Source: Gyrodactylus bullatarudis (Eukaryota > Platyhelminthes > Monogenea > Gyrodactylidea > Gyrodactylidae). Taken from it: a stretch of DNA of 64,000 bases. Shown one piece after another: positions 42,989 through 53,819 of the stretch. Below the pieces are notes generated by a model, which made no database searches, was not told where the DNA came from, and saw only the letters and a list, made by a program, of their open reading frames with translations. Both the position numbers and the translations under genes were made by a program. The number at the start of each line of letters is the position of its first letter. Within the stretch, counting starts at the first letter, position 1. Where the stretch lies: contig SSNU01000223.1 of assembly GCA_012064415.1 (NCBI GenBank), forward strand, positions 310,001 to 374,000, written 5' to 3'.

Positions 42989-44525
42989 TAGTGGTCGACA
43001 AAATGAATTTATTCACTTAAAATTGCTTCTAGCTTATTTATAAAAAATACCTTCAAGATGTAAAATATACCATTAAAAAGGAATTTTCTTACTCTTCTAG
43101 TTATGATTACTCCCAAACTTATTGGTTCAGTGATATCCTCAAAAATACAAACTTACGATTTTTCATTGAATTAGCAAACGACAAAACATATTTGTTCACT
43201 TTTATTTTGTAAAATCTCCTTTTCCTTCTACTACTCTTAAACATCTTTTTGACATAGAGCAATATAAATTAGCTAAAGTCTCTTCGGGAATTAATCTCCA
43301 CTCTTCCTCAATCTTCTTGATGAGTTCCTGCCTGTTTGAAAATACTCTTCCCTGAGAGTAAACTTTTTGCGATGAAATTCCTCACAAATTCTCAATAGGG
43401 TTCAGGTCAGGGCTTTGAGCAGGTCATGGCAATATGGATATTCCATTCTATTGAAACCATGTTTTTGTTAATATAGAACGATGACACGGTGCATTCTCTT
43501 GTTGAAAAATTATTTGGGATTTTTCCATTTCTTCTTTAAACGGTAACAATTGATCTCCTAAAAGTTGTTGGTATGTTTTCGAATTAGGTCTTTCTTCTAT
43601 GAAAACAAGGTTACTAGTTCCTTCTTTTGTGATGTACCCCCATTCCATGACTCTGCCTCAACCAAATCCTCGCTTTATCTTGGTAGGTTTGGGAGGAGAT
43701 TTGTCTATCCAACAAAACGATAGTCCATCAGGCACATCCAAATTCAACTTTTTTTCGTCCAAGAATATTGTTTCACTCCAATCGTAGTTTTGAACAATTT
43801 TTTCATAAGCCCAGCAATACCTTATCTCTTTATCCGTGGTACTCAGATTAGGGACTATTTTAGGTTTACCCCAATAGATGTTAGGATTATTTTTTATGCA
43901 GCGTTGAACAGTTCTGACAGAGGTATTCAGATTCAATTCAGCTTTAATTTTGGAAGCTGTCGTCTTCTTCCGAATAGCTAAATAAGAAATTTTTTTCATG
44001 AGACAATTAGGTATTGCTCTCTTTCGGCAGCATTTTGTCGATTTTTTCTCTTGTTTTTTTTGGAAAAAAAAAAAATTTATCGTCCCGCATGCATATTCAA
44101 CAGTTTTTGCAATTTTTCGATTGCTCAGACCTTCATTTTTATGTTTATTGACAACATTTTTGTTATAATCAGTGAGTCTTGAATATTTCGGTTTCTTAGC
44201 AGTCATCCTGTAGATTCTAGAAAAGTTCGAATTTTATAATGAATACCTACCAGTTTATCTGACAAATATTCTGTAAAAAATCTATAAAATCAAGTTATAA
44301 ACTATAGTTTAAAATTGAACAAATATGTTTTGTCGTTTGCTAATTCAATGAAAAATCGTAAGTTTGTATTTTTGAGGATATCACTGAACCAATAAGTTTG
44401 GGAGTAATCATAACTAGAAGAGTAAGAAAATTCCTTTTTAATGGTATATTTTACATCTTGAAGGTATTTTTTATAAATAAGCTAGAAGCAATTTTAATTG
44501 AATAAATTCATTTTGTCGACCATTA
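42989..44525 (-). mobile_element. Tc1/mariner transposon, 1537 bp, long TIRs
   Basis: Ends TAGTGGTCGACAAAATGAAT and its inverse, each flanked by TA. The TIRs extend about 215 bp (42989-43205 and 44310-44525), long for this superfamily. It encodes one damaged transposase on minus. Confidence 0.88.
43290..44206 (-). pseudogene. Tc1-like transposase, inactivated
   Basis: The N-terminal paired-like HTH region is MTAKKPKYSRLTDYNKNVV, then LSNRKIAKTV. The second HTH part and linker reach NLNTSVRTVQRCIKN. The first catalytic region is ETIFLDEKKLNLDVPDG. A frameshift at about 43655 joins to MEWGYITKEGTSNLVFIEER. The second catalytic box reads FQQENAPCHRS, where Glu replaces the invariant Asp. The third region, PAQSPDLNPIENL, follows but is interrupted by two in-frame stops. 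The length matches the 330-350 residue family if rejoined. It is dead because of the stops, the frameshift and the changed catalytic residue. Confidence 0.85.
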
Positions 44526-45185
44526 TATATGTTGTGTACCAAGTTGGAAGAATGTACAAAGTTGGATTAATCCATTGTTGATTGACGGCTGAAAATCCTA
44601 AACCTAAATAAAAATATATTTTATTATTGAATTAGGCGTATATCTCTTCATTATTTCATAGTAATAGAAATTAAATTAAATTTTATTTGAAGAAAATATG
44701 AAAACGAATTCATCTCGGATCAGAAAAACAACTTACAAACTGTACTTATTACAACTTTCTATGATATCAAAAATAGAATATATTTAACATTATTTAGATC
44801 TAGATATTTGGTAATAAGTATAACTGAAGATTTATTCATACATGTATAATAGGGTGATAAAAAATTTTAACCATTAAAAACACATTAAATCCCACTTTAC
44901 CTAAAATCATAAAAAATTACCTAATTTCATAAGGACTTTCTTTCAACTTGTGAAAAAAGAGTCAATCTTTACTATTAACACTATTTTCATTCAAAATGTT
45001 GCGAAAAATATTCAAAAATCTCGATTTTGTCCTTTCTTTCAGATTTTCATTAACCCCATCCATTTTTTCATTATATCATTTTAAATAATAATTTGAGACC
45101 ACTTTTTATGATATTATTTTTCGCTGGGTACAAATCGTAATTTCATTCGCTTAAGGAATTTTCAATCTATATATTTTCTTTTAAG
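44526..45185. other. No gene seen (intron of the modular gene)
   Basis: AT-rich spacer without exon-like frames. It ends at the acceptor CTTTTAAG before exon A4. Confidence 0.5.
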
Positions 45186-45407
45186 AATATCTTGAAATTC
45201 CTGATATAAGAGAAGTTGAATTCGGAAATTCAAGTTATCTCATTTATAAAAATCACTTTTTTGATTTTTCAAACTCTAAACAAATAAACGCAGAAATATT
45301 CATTGAAATAAAAGGGGCATTTAGGGATGACGAGTCCAAAAGATATGATCTGAAAATACACATCGTAGAGGAAGAGAAAGAAGAAAGGGAAATTTTAAGT
45401 CATCAAA
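45186..45407 (+). CDS. Modular A/B repeat gene: exon A4, followed by a broken B4
   Basis: Exon of exactly 222 nt, phase 1-1, with donor GTAAGT. It is a more diverged A module: YLEIPDIREVEFGNSSYLIY, FFDFSNSKQINAEIFIEI, ending KEEREILSHQ. A 30-nt intron (45408-45437) leads, as in the other pairs, to a B-like start in the right phase (KLNITVIISPYKINN), but a stop follows at 45486. A 59-codon frame at 45484-45663 (MLRIRNDRKIIADSIGIF...) then resembles the rest of a B module in another frame. B4 therefore looks disabled by a frameshift, unless it is skipped or spliced differently. Skipping B4 keeps the frame, since all exons are phase 1-1. Confidence 0.65.
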
Positions 45408-46111
45408 GTAAGTGGAAAAATCCAATTCACATCTTAGAACTGAATATAACTGTAATCATTAGTCCTTACAAAATCAATAATAAATGTTGAGAATTCGTAA
45501 CGATAGAAAAATTATAGCAGATTCGATTGGGATTTTTAGGCAGAGAGTTATAACTGAAACCTCTAGAAAAAAACCCATCACGTACGAGTTTGATTGTATA
45601 GAAAACGATTACTTCGAAAGCAGCTTTATCTCGCGAGATTATTTTTCAGCAAATGTACTCTAAAAATGACCAAAGTCTTGCTTTGTTGCTGAATAACAAT
45701 CCTATAACTTGACTAAGAATGGGATCCAATATAAAAACATCAATAAAGTCTATAGTTGTTCAGATTTGAAAATGATTAAAGACCTTATGGTTACATACTC
45801 TAAGGTTTATAGGAATCGGAATTATACAAAATCTGGTCAAGCTTTGAAGAGTTGCTAAATGGAACAATAAAATTTCTTTGCCAATGGTGATTTTAAATCT
45901 AAAGAGACTATAATATCATTGGAATGAAAGGAAGATTTTTGTTTTCAATAAATAACTCTCATTGAAACGAAAAATAGTGGAAAAATATTACAATAATAAT
46001 AAGATATTCTGTTTGTCATGCATGTTATGTTTTTTTGATCATTTAAGAAACTAGAAATTCAAATATAATCGCTATTCTCAAAATTAAAAATTTAACTGGT
46101 TAATTTTCAAG

Positions 46112-46623
46112 AAAAATGGGAGTTGAAATCTAATGGAGAAGCTTATATCTCAAGTTGTGGAGAGCTAGTTATAAAAGGAGAAGTTTATGATATCATTGAT
46201 TCTAAAATTGTACAAAAAAATAATGAAATTTTAATTACTAATGCTTCCCATGATAATTTAACGATAGAGCTGAGAATATATTATCATGGCTCTGATGAAT
46301 GGTATTTAATGGAAAAACTAGAGATAGCTATTAGTACGATTAATGATAAAACTAATTAATTTAAGTGTTCATATTGGAATTAGATTTTGTAAAATATAGA
46401 GATAAAACTTCACGAACAATAATGGTTATCGACATAGCAAAATTGAACAAGGAAAAAAATAAAATTGAATTTTTCATAGAAGAGGTATGCGTTGAATCGT
46501 TTGATGTTGAAATATTAGAAATTGTTGGAACAGAAGATTTTTTTAAATTCTGTTACGCAGATTATGAAGGATTTCTTAAAGGACCATTAAATGAAACAAT
46601 TTATTTAGGAAATCTACAGAATG
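46112..46623 (+). CDS. Modular A/B repeat gene: pair 3 (A3 46112-46333, B3 46366-46623)
   Basis: A3 is 222 nt and B3 is 258 nt, both phase 1-1, with a 32-nt intron between (GTACGATT...TTTAAG). A3 shows AYISSCGELVIKGEVYDI, NNEILITNASHDN, then WYLMEKLEIAIS. B3 shows ILELDFVKYRDKTSRTIMVI, KEKNKIEFFIEEVCVESFDV and YADYEGFLKG. The donor after B3 is GTGAGATG. Hydrophobic residues alternate as in beta strands. The module has few cysteines and no membrane segment. Function is unknown. Confidence 0.75.
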
Positions 46624-46859
46624 GTGAGATGTAGTATAATATTAAAATTACTCGAGCCTGTTTTTCAGAATGATTTCAATGAAGCTCAATAATAATATTT
46701 CTCTCACTTACAATCAGCAGGATCAAATAAATAATGTATTTTTTCCGATTTTGAAATTTTAGGTGAATAAATTTATGAATTTTTTACCGATAGTTAACTT
46801 CTCCCTGATATTTACGAACAAATAGAATAGATGTAATTTTTAAATTGTCTTTTATTTAG

Positions 46860-47111
46860 AAATAATTCATATAACAAACCTTGATGATGTTGAAATTAAT
46901 TCTTTTGGCTGTTTAGTATATCACAAAAATGTTATCGATTTAACGAAATCAGCTATTTACTACAAAAATGAAAATGACGGAGAATTCATCGAAATTAAAG
47001 AAGCATATAACCTCTCAGGAACGAAAAAATGTTTCGTGAGTGTAAAATGCGAAAATCTCTGCGATTTTATGGAAAAACTTGTTAATTCCATGAAAATATT
47101 ACAATTAAATG
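46860..47111 (+). CDS. Modular A/B repeat gene: exon A5
   Basis: 252 nt, phase 1-1, after the acceptor TTTTATTTAG and before the donor GTAGGT. IIHITNLDDVEINSFGCLVY, VIDLTKSAIYYKNENDGEFI and NLCDFMEKLVNSMKIL place it in the A series (compare GxLxxxxxxYDI and the C-terminal LExAI helix of A1-A3), with 10 extra residues. The next recognised exon (B5) is 2.3 kb downstream, unlike the other pairs. Confidence 0.65.
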
Positions 47112-49439
47112 GTAGGTTAATTTTTTATTCGAAGTTATTTCAACAAAAAAATCTAATTAGGATTTTTGATTAAAAAAATAGAATTTTGATTCTTGAATCA
47201 TACCAAATTAAAAGTTTTTGGATAAGGGTTATTCAAAATTTTTTTACGATAAATAGACCTTCCAATAAGATTTTTTAAAATTTCAATAGGTTATCTAGAT
47301 TTAATTTAATTTTTCCCTTTTCATTTTTCGAATGATAAATAAAGCTTTCTTCAAAATCGAAAAATACTTTTCTTCGTTTTAGACAACAAATTTAGTCAAC
47401 GGTCTATTAAAAAATAAACGATCTTATTAATAAGTCGATCAAGAAAATATTAAAAAAATAAATTTAAATTCTAAAATGTATTTATTCAAAGAATATCATA
47501 CTCGCAAGACAACTCGAGTATTTGCAACAAATATAAATGAACGAGATCATATTCAATAAAAAAATTAGTAAAAGTAGATTTCGAATATCCGAAGCCTCTT
47601 CTTTTTTATGTTGTATTTTAATTTTTTTCTTTATTTTAAGAAGGATAATATATAGGTTATTAGAACTAAATTATTGGTTGCGATTATTTTTTTAAAATTC
47701 AATTGAATCATACCTGGTGCAGAATCTGCCATAGCAGCAATATATATGAAAATGAATAGATCCAGACTTTTCTAGACTATAATTTCTTTTAAGTAGGTTT
47801 TAAAATATTTGAAAATAATACAAATATATGCAAAATTCAATTATCTTTCCAATGAATGGATATATTTAGACTGTTAAAACATAAAAATCACGATATCAAT
47901 ATTAATTTGCTAAAATAACAAGATTTTTAATGCAACTTAACATCAAATTTCAGCATCATTTACTACGTAACAAGCACACATATGGTCGAGTGTAAAATTT
48001 TATTTACCCCCCTTAAAATAAAGAAAAAATTTAAATACGCGTAACCCCAAGAAAGGGGCAGAGAAGAAAATACACCCACCCCCTATCAAATTTTCTTTTA
48101 ACTTTCGTGTACAAAAGTTGATTAACAGGACTTTCATTGTTTTTGATTTCCTCGCCATTCTCCTCGTAATTATAAAATAAATACTCAGAAAGAGGAAATT
48201 CTGCATGTTTCGACATTAACTAACCGAGAACATTTATACAAAAAACTTGAGGAGTTTAAATATTTTCTTCTATGAATTGTTATCCTAATACACTAAGTTT
48301 GTTAGAAAATACTTGGGATAATTACAAAAGGCAAACAATAGATCTTATACAAAGCAAAAAATATGTTGTAATTCAAAATCCAAACAAGATCTATGCGAAT
48401 ATTATAATAACACAGAAGAAGACATTATTTTTTCAACTAAACACTAATAGTATATATAGGGCTAATTTGGGTTGAATATTATTGGTCGATTGCATGGAGA
48501 AGCTCGTGGGAGAATATCACGTTATTTTTCACCCTGATTCAATCTAAGCTATTAAACTACATACGAAATGAGAGTTATTTATTTTCAATTTATACAAACG
48601 AACTGATCTCATCTTACTCTATAAACTCATGCAAATGATATCAATGAAAAATACTGAATAAGAAAATTTTTATTTTATAGAATCTTGAGTTAAAAAGTAT
48701 ACTATTAGAAAGCTGATAAAAACTCATCAATTTCGCAACTTTTATTAACTTGTGATTTATTTCTGGTGCTCAGAAGCATTTCGAAAAAGTGTTGGTATTT
48801 TGAAACTAAAAATAAAATGCCAATTTTAAATCTCACAAACAGAGCATATTTCATTTATTCACAACATGTCTCGTCTAGAATGCGTAGACATTAGGATAGA
48901 CCGTGATGCTACCCCACCCCTTAAATCATACCAACCTTACCATTAGGTAATAGGAGTGGTAAGGAAAAACATACACACATTTAGTTATCCCACGCAATGC
49001 TCGTGCGTCAGTATGCCTATTTTGTAAAGCTGCATGTTTTTTCCTCAAACTCATACTTTCTTACTTGTTAAAAGAGTTTTGGATTAAATCAAATTACATA
49101 AAACAAAATCATGAACCAATGAGTTTTTGAATGGGATTAGCAGTACAGAAGTCTAGGTTTTTTTATCTTGGCCAACCTTGATAAGTTCACAGCCAGCTTT
49201 GGTTTCAACACCAAGGAAAAGAAACAGATCAGAGGACAACATAGGATAGAACAAGATAACTTTATCTCAATTTTGATTTTATATGGCCAGTACCATCTGG
49301 AATCTCTGTCACTAGAACTCAGATTAGAGTCATACCATTGAATGAATTAACAAAAAATTAATCATCCGGATAATTTACGGATATATTTTCAGCACTAATA
49401 TAATTCATATTTATATAATGTTTATAAAATAATTTTTAG
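47112..49439. other. Intron of the modular gene; repeat debris
   Basis: Contains a fragment of the 4583-type element (47559-47605) and a repeat at 48600-48830 that is the inverted partner of 26040-26220. The open frame 48272-48475 (MNCYPNTLSLLENTWDNYK...) lacks splice context and family motifs; I do not call it. Confidence 0.5.
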
Positions 49440-49670
49440 ATCAACCTGAAATTGAGTTTTTATCGTTCCATACTGAATTTGATGAGGTTATAGCATTACT
49501 AGTAATCGACCAATATGAAATTAATGGAGATTGCATAAATATATTACTTAATGATAAAGAGGTTGCTATGATCATTATTGAAGGTGAAACCACAATTTCA
49601 TATTCCCCTCATTTAATATTTGAAAATGCTCAAATTAACAATATGGATTGTAATGGGGAAATTCTTTCGA
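49440..49670 (+). CDS. Modular A/B repeat gene: exon B5
   Basis: 231 nt, phase 1-1, between the acceptor AATTTTTAG and the donor GTAAGAAA. IEFLSFHTEFDEVIALLVID, then QYEINGDCINILLNDKEVAM aligns with B3 (LELDFVKYRDKTSRTIMVID, NKIEFFIEEV). It is the shortest B. It is the last repeated exon recognised before gypsy-3. Confidence 0.65.
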
Positions 49671-50285
49671 GTAAGAAAATTAAATAATTTATCCAATACT
49701 AAACTATAATAAAAATAAGGATAGAGTTAGACCTGTGACTTATGAACCATAAATTACCCTCTGCCCCTTTTTAATTTAGTTTTCGAAATCATCATCATAC
49801 TTATGAGTAGGGTTTCTGTATAAGCCTTAAATTTTCTAAGTAAAAATAATAACTTTCATTCTATCAACACTCATTCGAAAGAGCAAAAACAAACAAATAA
49901 CAAGCCTAGTGACCATATGGATGAACTTACTCATCACACTATACTCTTTTCCACACCCTTTCGGAAATCTTAAAAAACTTGACAAATTTCTAAACTATAC
50001 TCTCCAAGGTAGAGTCTGGTCAGATTCAAATCTGAGACCAAAAAATTATTAAAGCTATATTGAACATTTTTTGGAATATCTAGAGACAAGTAAAATAAAA
50101 ACCAAGTTTTCATTTGATCTGTCAAATATACAGACAAAAAAAGATAAAAGGTGCTGAACTGGCTAATTAAAAAAAATTAAGTTTTTCCAAAGACGAGGTC
50201 AATTTATGTAATATGGAAGATTAGTTAGGATTTTAAATAAAAATGCTATTGCTGGGCAAAATAGAATTCAAAATATTTCAATCTC

Positions 50286-52826
50286 TGATACAAATGTTGC
50301 TTTTTTAAAAACTACTACTAACTGTGAAAGATAAACTAAATATGATTATGATTATGAAGTATTATTGTTTAAAATGAACATACGTTTTTAAGATATTTTT
50401 TTTTGAATATAAATTATCAAATCGTGATTCTTCTCGTGCTTTCATCCGAACTTATATCATGGCAACATTTGGCATACCTGAAATTTTCAGAGAACTGCCA
50501 TAGGACGAAGCAGAAATCAAGTTATACTTTAGAAAACAGAGCGCCCACTTCAAAGGTCAGGGAGTCCTTGACCAAAATGTGCAATCAAACCAATTCATCA
50601 GCCAGCTACAGAGTGAGTCACTCACGCGACTATCACTACTATTCCCAACACAGAAGCCTGAAGATTTGGAGTTTGAGGAGGTTGTAAAGAAGGTACTAGA
50701 AGCTAAAGTGAAGGAAAAGTCGATCACGGTAGAACGGATTAAGTTCGAAGCAGCCTTTCAGGAGAATGATGAGAACAATACTGAATTTTTGGTAGAAGAA
50801 ACCATAAAGAAAAGGATTGTTTTCACTGGGAGTCCGTCTGCTACGAATGCGGCGAAAAGGGACACTTTGCAAACAAGTGTAGTAGGAGGCTAAGGTCATC
50901 TTCCAGACGGTCCCGGGATTTTAAAAGAAATGGAAGCAAAGAAAAAAGGCACTACGGGGACAGAAGAAAACCCTACACTTTCAAATATCAATTATTCAAA
51001 TAAAAATGCTAAGTACAATTATTCCTGCGATTTATTTTATGAGAGTCTTATAATAAATAAGAGAAAAGTTAACTTCTTAGTAGACACAGGCTTAATGGTG
51101 AACGTAATATCAACAGAAGAAGCACGGAGATGTGATCTCACATGGCAGAGTTTCGAGGGGCCACGAACTATAAAGGCATTTGGTGGTTCATGCGTGAGAA
51201 TCAGAGGTGTTGTTCGAAACGTGACTCTTAAACGCAAAAATGGTTATTCGGTGATAGCGGACATGCTAGTCACAAATGATACAGCATGCATACTCAACAC
51301 GTCGAAGGGTTTGAAGCTGTTCGAAGAAATTAACAGTGTGAAGCTACTCCCGGATCGAGTGAAAGTTGGTTTCAAATTGAATGATCCGGATTTGATAAGA
51401 GGAAATGTATATCAGTATCGACCCTTGCCGTACAGTTTGATGGAAAAAGTCGAACAGGAGATTAAGAGATGGTTGGATCAGGGCATCACCATACCCAGTC
51501 GAAAACCCAGATATGGCTACTCCTATTGTCGCGGTGATTAAGAAAATAGATGGGGGAGAAATAAAGCTCAGAATTTGTGGCGACTATCGACTCTATTCAC
51601 CGGAGCATATGTAATCCCAAGTGTCGAGGACATTCTAAGAGATTTCGTGGGATGCAAATTCTATTCAGTCATCGATTTAAAGGATGCATTTCACCAGATC
51701 GAACTGGAGGAGGAAAGCCAAAAGCTCACAGTCATTTCTACACACAAAGGGCACTTCGCTCTCAAGTACATGCCCTTTGGTATTTCAGCAGCCCCGTTGG
51801 TTTTCCAGGAAGCGATGGACAAGGTGTTCAAGGGTCTAAGGAGAGTCCGGCCCTATCAGGACGACGTTTCAATAGGAGGCGCGACAAAGGAAAACCATGA
51901 CAGAAATATGAGTGTAGTCCTTAGGAGAAATGGGTGAAACGATGTGAACAATGTTAGCTAAACCAACGACGTCGTACGAACAAATGCTTGAAGTGGAATT
52001 CCGAACCAACAGCAGCTTTCGAGAGAATACACATTGATTTAGCTCACTACGCAGGAAATGTTTTCCTAATGGTAGTGGATGCCTTCTCGTCTTGGGTGGA
52101 TGCAAGAGGTGTAAAAGACAGGTCAAGCACAGCTGTCATCAGGGAACTAAAGGAGATCTTCCGATACATGCAAACACCGATTACAATCATGGTAGAAAAC
52201 GGAACAAATTTCAACTCTAAGGAGTTCTTAGACTTTTTAAATACCGAGGGAATAAGCCTGAAATTGACACCGCCTGGACACCATCAATCGAATGGGAGAG
52301 CTGAAGTGGCAATTAGAGATGTAAAAGCTTACCTCGTCCGGATAAATTGTAAAGCAAACGAGCTAGAGGATAAACTGAGCGACTATGTACGGATCATTAA
52401 TGCAAACGAAAAATTTAAAGGAGCAATACCTAACGAGCTAATATTTACGAGGTGACTTCCGAACAAGTTGGAAAGAGGAACCGTGTCGGAAGCAGAAAAA
52501 GAAAGAGAGGCATGGATCTTCGAGGAAAACTAAGGTTTCCGGAACGCCAAAACAATCATCACAGACTCTAAAGACTCTCAGAAGATCAAGCAGACGAAGG
52601 AAAGGCAGGAAGAGACTGCTGGAAACGATGGCGTTACACCTGTTAGGGAGAACATGATACAGATGTTGCTTTTTAAAACTGCTACTAACTGTGAAAGATA
52701 AACTAAATATGATTATGATTATGAAGTATTATTGTTTAAAATGAATATACGTTTTTAAGATATATTTTTTTAAATATAAATTATCAAATCGTGATACTTC
52801 TCGTGCTTTCATCCGAACTTATATCA
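50286..52826 (+). mobile_element. Ty3/gypsy element 3, with LTRs and 5-bp TSD
   Basis: LTRs 50286-50459 (174 bp) and 52655-52826 (172 bp) begin TGATACA and end CTTATATCA; the duplication ATCTC is at 50281-50285 and 52827-52831. The LTRs differ at only a handful of positions. At 2541 bp overall, most of RT, RNase H and part of the integrase are deleted. It lies in an intron of the modular gene. Confidence 0.92.
50459..52455 (+). pseudogene. Gypsy-3 gag-pol, heavily deleted
   Basis: Gag starts at ATG 50459 (MATFGIPEIF), its A being the final LTR base; a stop appears after about 14 codons and the frame shifts near 50580. 50930-51541 has the retroviral-type protease KVNFLVDTG and the RT entry region PYSLMEKVEQEIKRWLDQGI. 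51575-51937 has the RT palm YSVIDLKDAFHQIEL and the catalytic PYQDDVSIGG. A deletion then leads to the integrase core, 51988-52455: ERIHIDLAHYAGNVFLMVVD, then MVENGTNFNSKEF, where Glu-Asn replaces the usual Asp-Asn at the second catalytic position, then GHHQSNGRAEVAIRD. Not functional. Confidence 0.85.
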
Positions 52827-53819
52827 ATCTCATTATCTCATTATGTCTTCAGCTATTAAAATTGTAGTTAATTTTCAACTTTTGATTCAATGCACAATTG
52901 CAGGCCTTCAGAAAAAGGCAGAGAAGTTAAATATTCTCGTTACAATTTAGGCACAACATATGCATAAGTCAGCCTTATTTCGAACCAATGGGAGGGTCAA
53001 CTGTCAACCAATGAAATCCAATTAAATCAAATTTGTAAAATCTCGTAGTACATGTTATGAGTAATTACAATAAGTAAGATAAAATTGATCTGAAGTTTAT
53101 CATTTTTTAGATATTAATCCTAAGAATTAAATTATTTTTAGATTTAGATGTTTAAAAATTTTTTCGTCACTTCTACGAGGAGTTTGTTTTTTAGTCATCT
53201 TAGGGTACTGATTTCAGTATCAGAGCACATCAGTATGCAGTGTTTCATCATGGTTGATTTTTTTAATGAACTATGAGGGAATTTTAAAAATTTCTTGAGT
53301 AGAATTAATTTCAGATCAAGTTTTGAATCATCCTACCATGCCACAATGACTTACATGGAAAGCACAACGGCAGAGGTCGGAAGGTGTACTAAATGCCCAA
53401 ACGATTGTGTAATTCTTGTTCGATAGTTTAGTAAGGAATTTCCTTGCATAGAATAACAAAGTATTGCCTTAAAATGACTAATGATGATAGAAGGCCAAAA
53501 TTACATGATTTTTGCTTGATTCTAAGTGAAAAGTTTAGATTCTTAAAAATCCGGAGTTCAATTCGATGCTGATAAACTTCTTTCGAAATTTGTGAAAGCT
53601 AATATAGGCCAAAGTATTGAAAGTTGCCTTAAATTTAATTCAACTGAAATTTGCCTCTTATGAAGATAGATTATCAAGGGAACAAATACTGTTATTATTA
53701 ACTCATTCAGTTTTAGAATTTTAAAAATTATTTTTTTCTGTGAATCCGAAGAAAAATATTGAGTTTTTCGTAAAAATAGTAAATTCTCATCTTCATATCA
53801 ACTAGCTTTATATAATAAT
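52827..53819. other. No gene seen
   Basis: AT-rich spacer. 52915-52960 (AAAGGCAGAGAAGTTAAATA, then CTCGTTACA) resembles 32050-32100. Confidence 0.5.

Noticed and set aside
48000..48216. Two minus-strand short frames
   Set aside because: Overlapping different frames, low complexity, no motifs or splice sites in the modular gene's phase.
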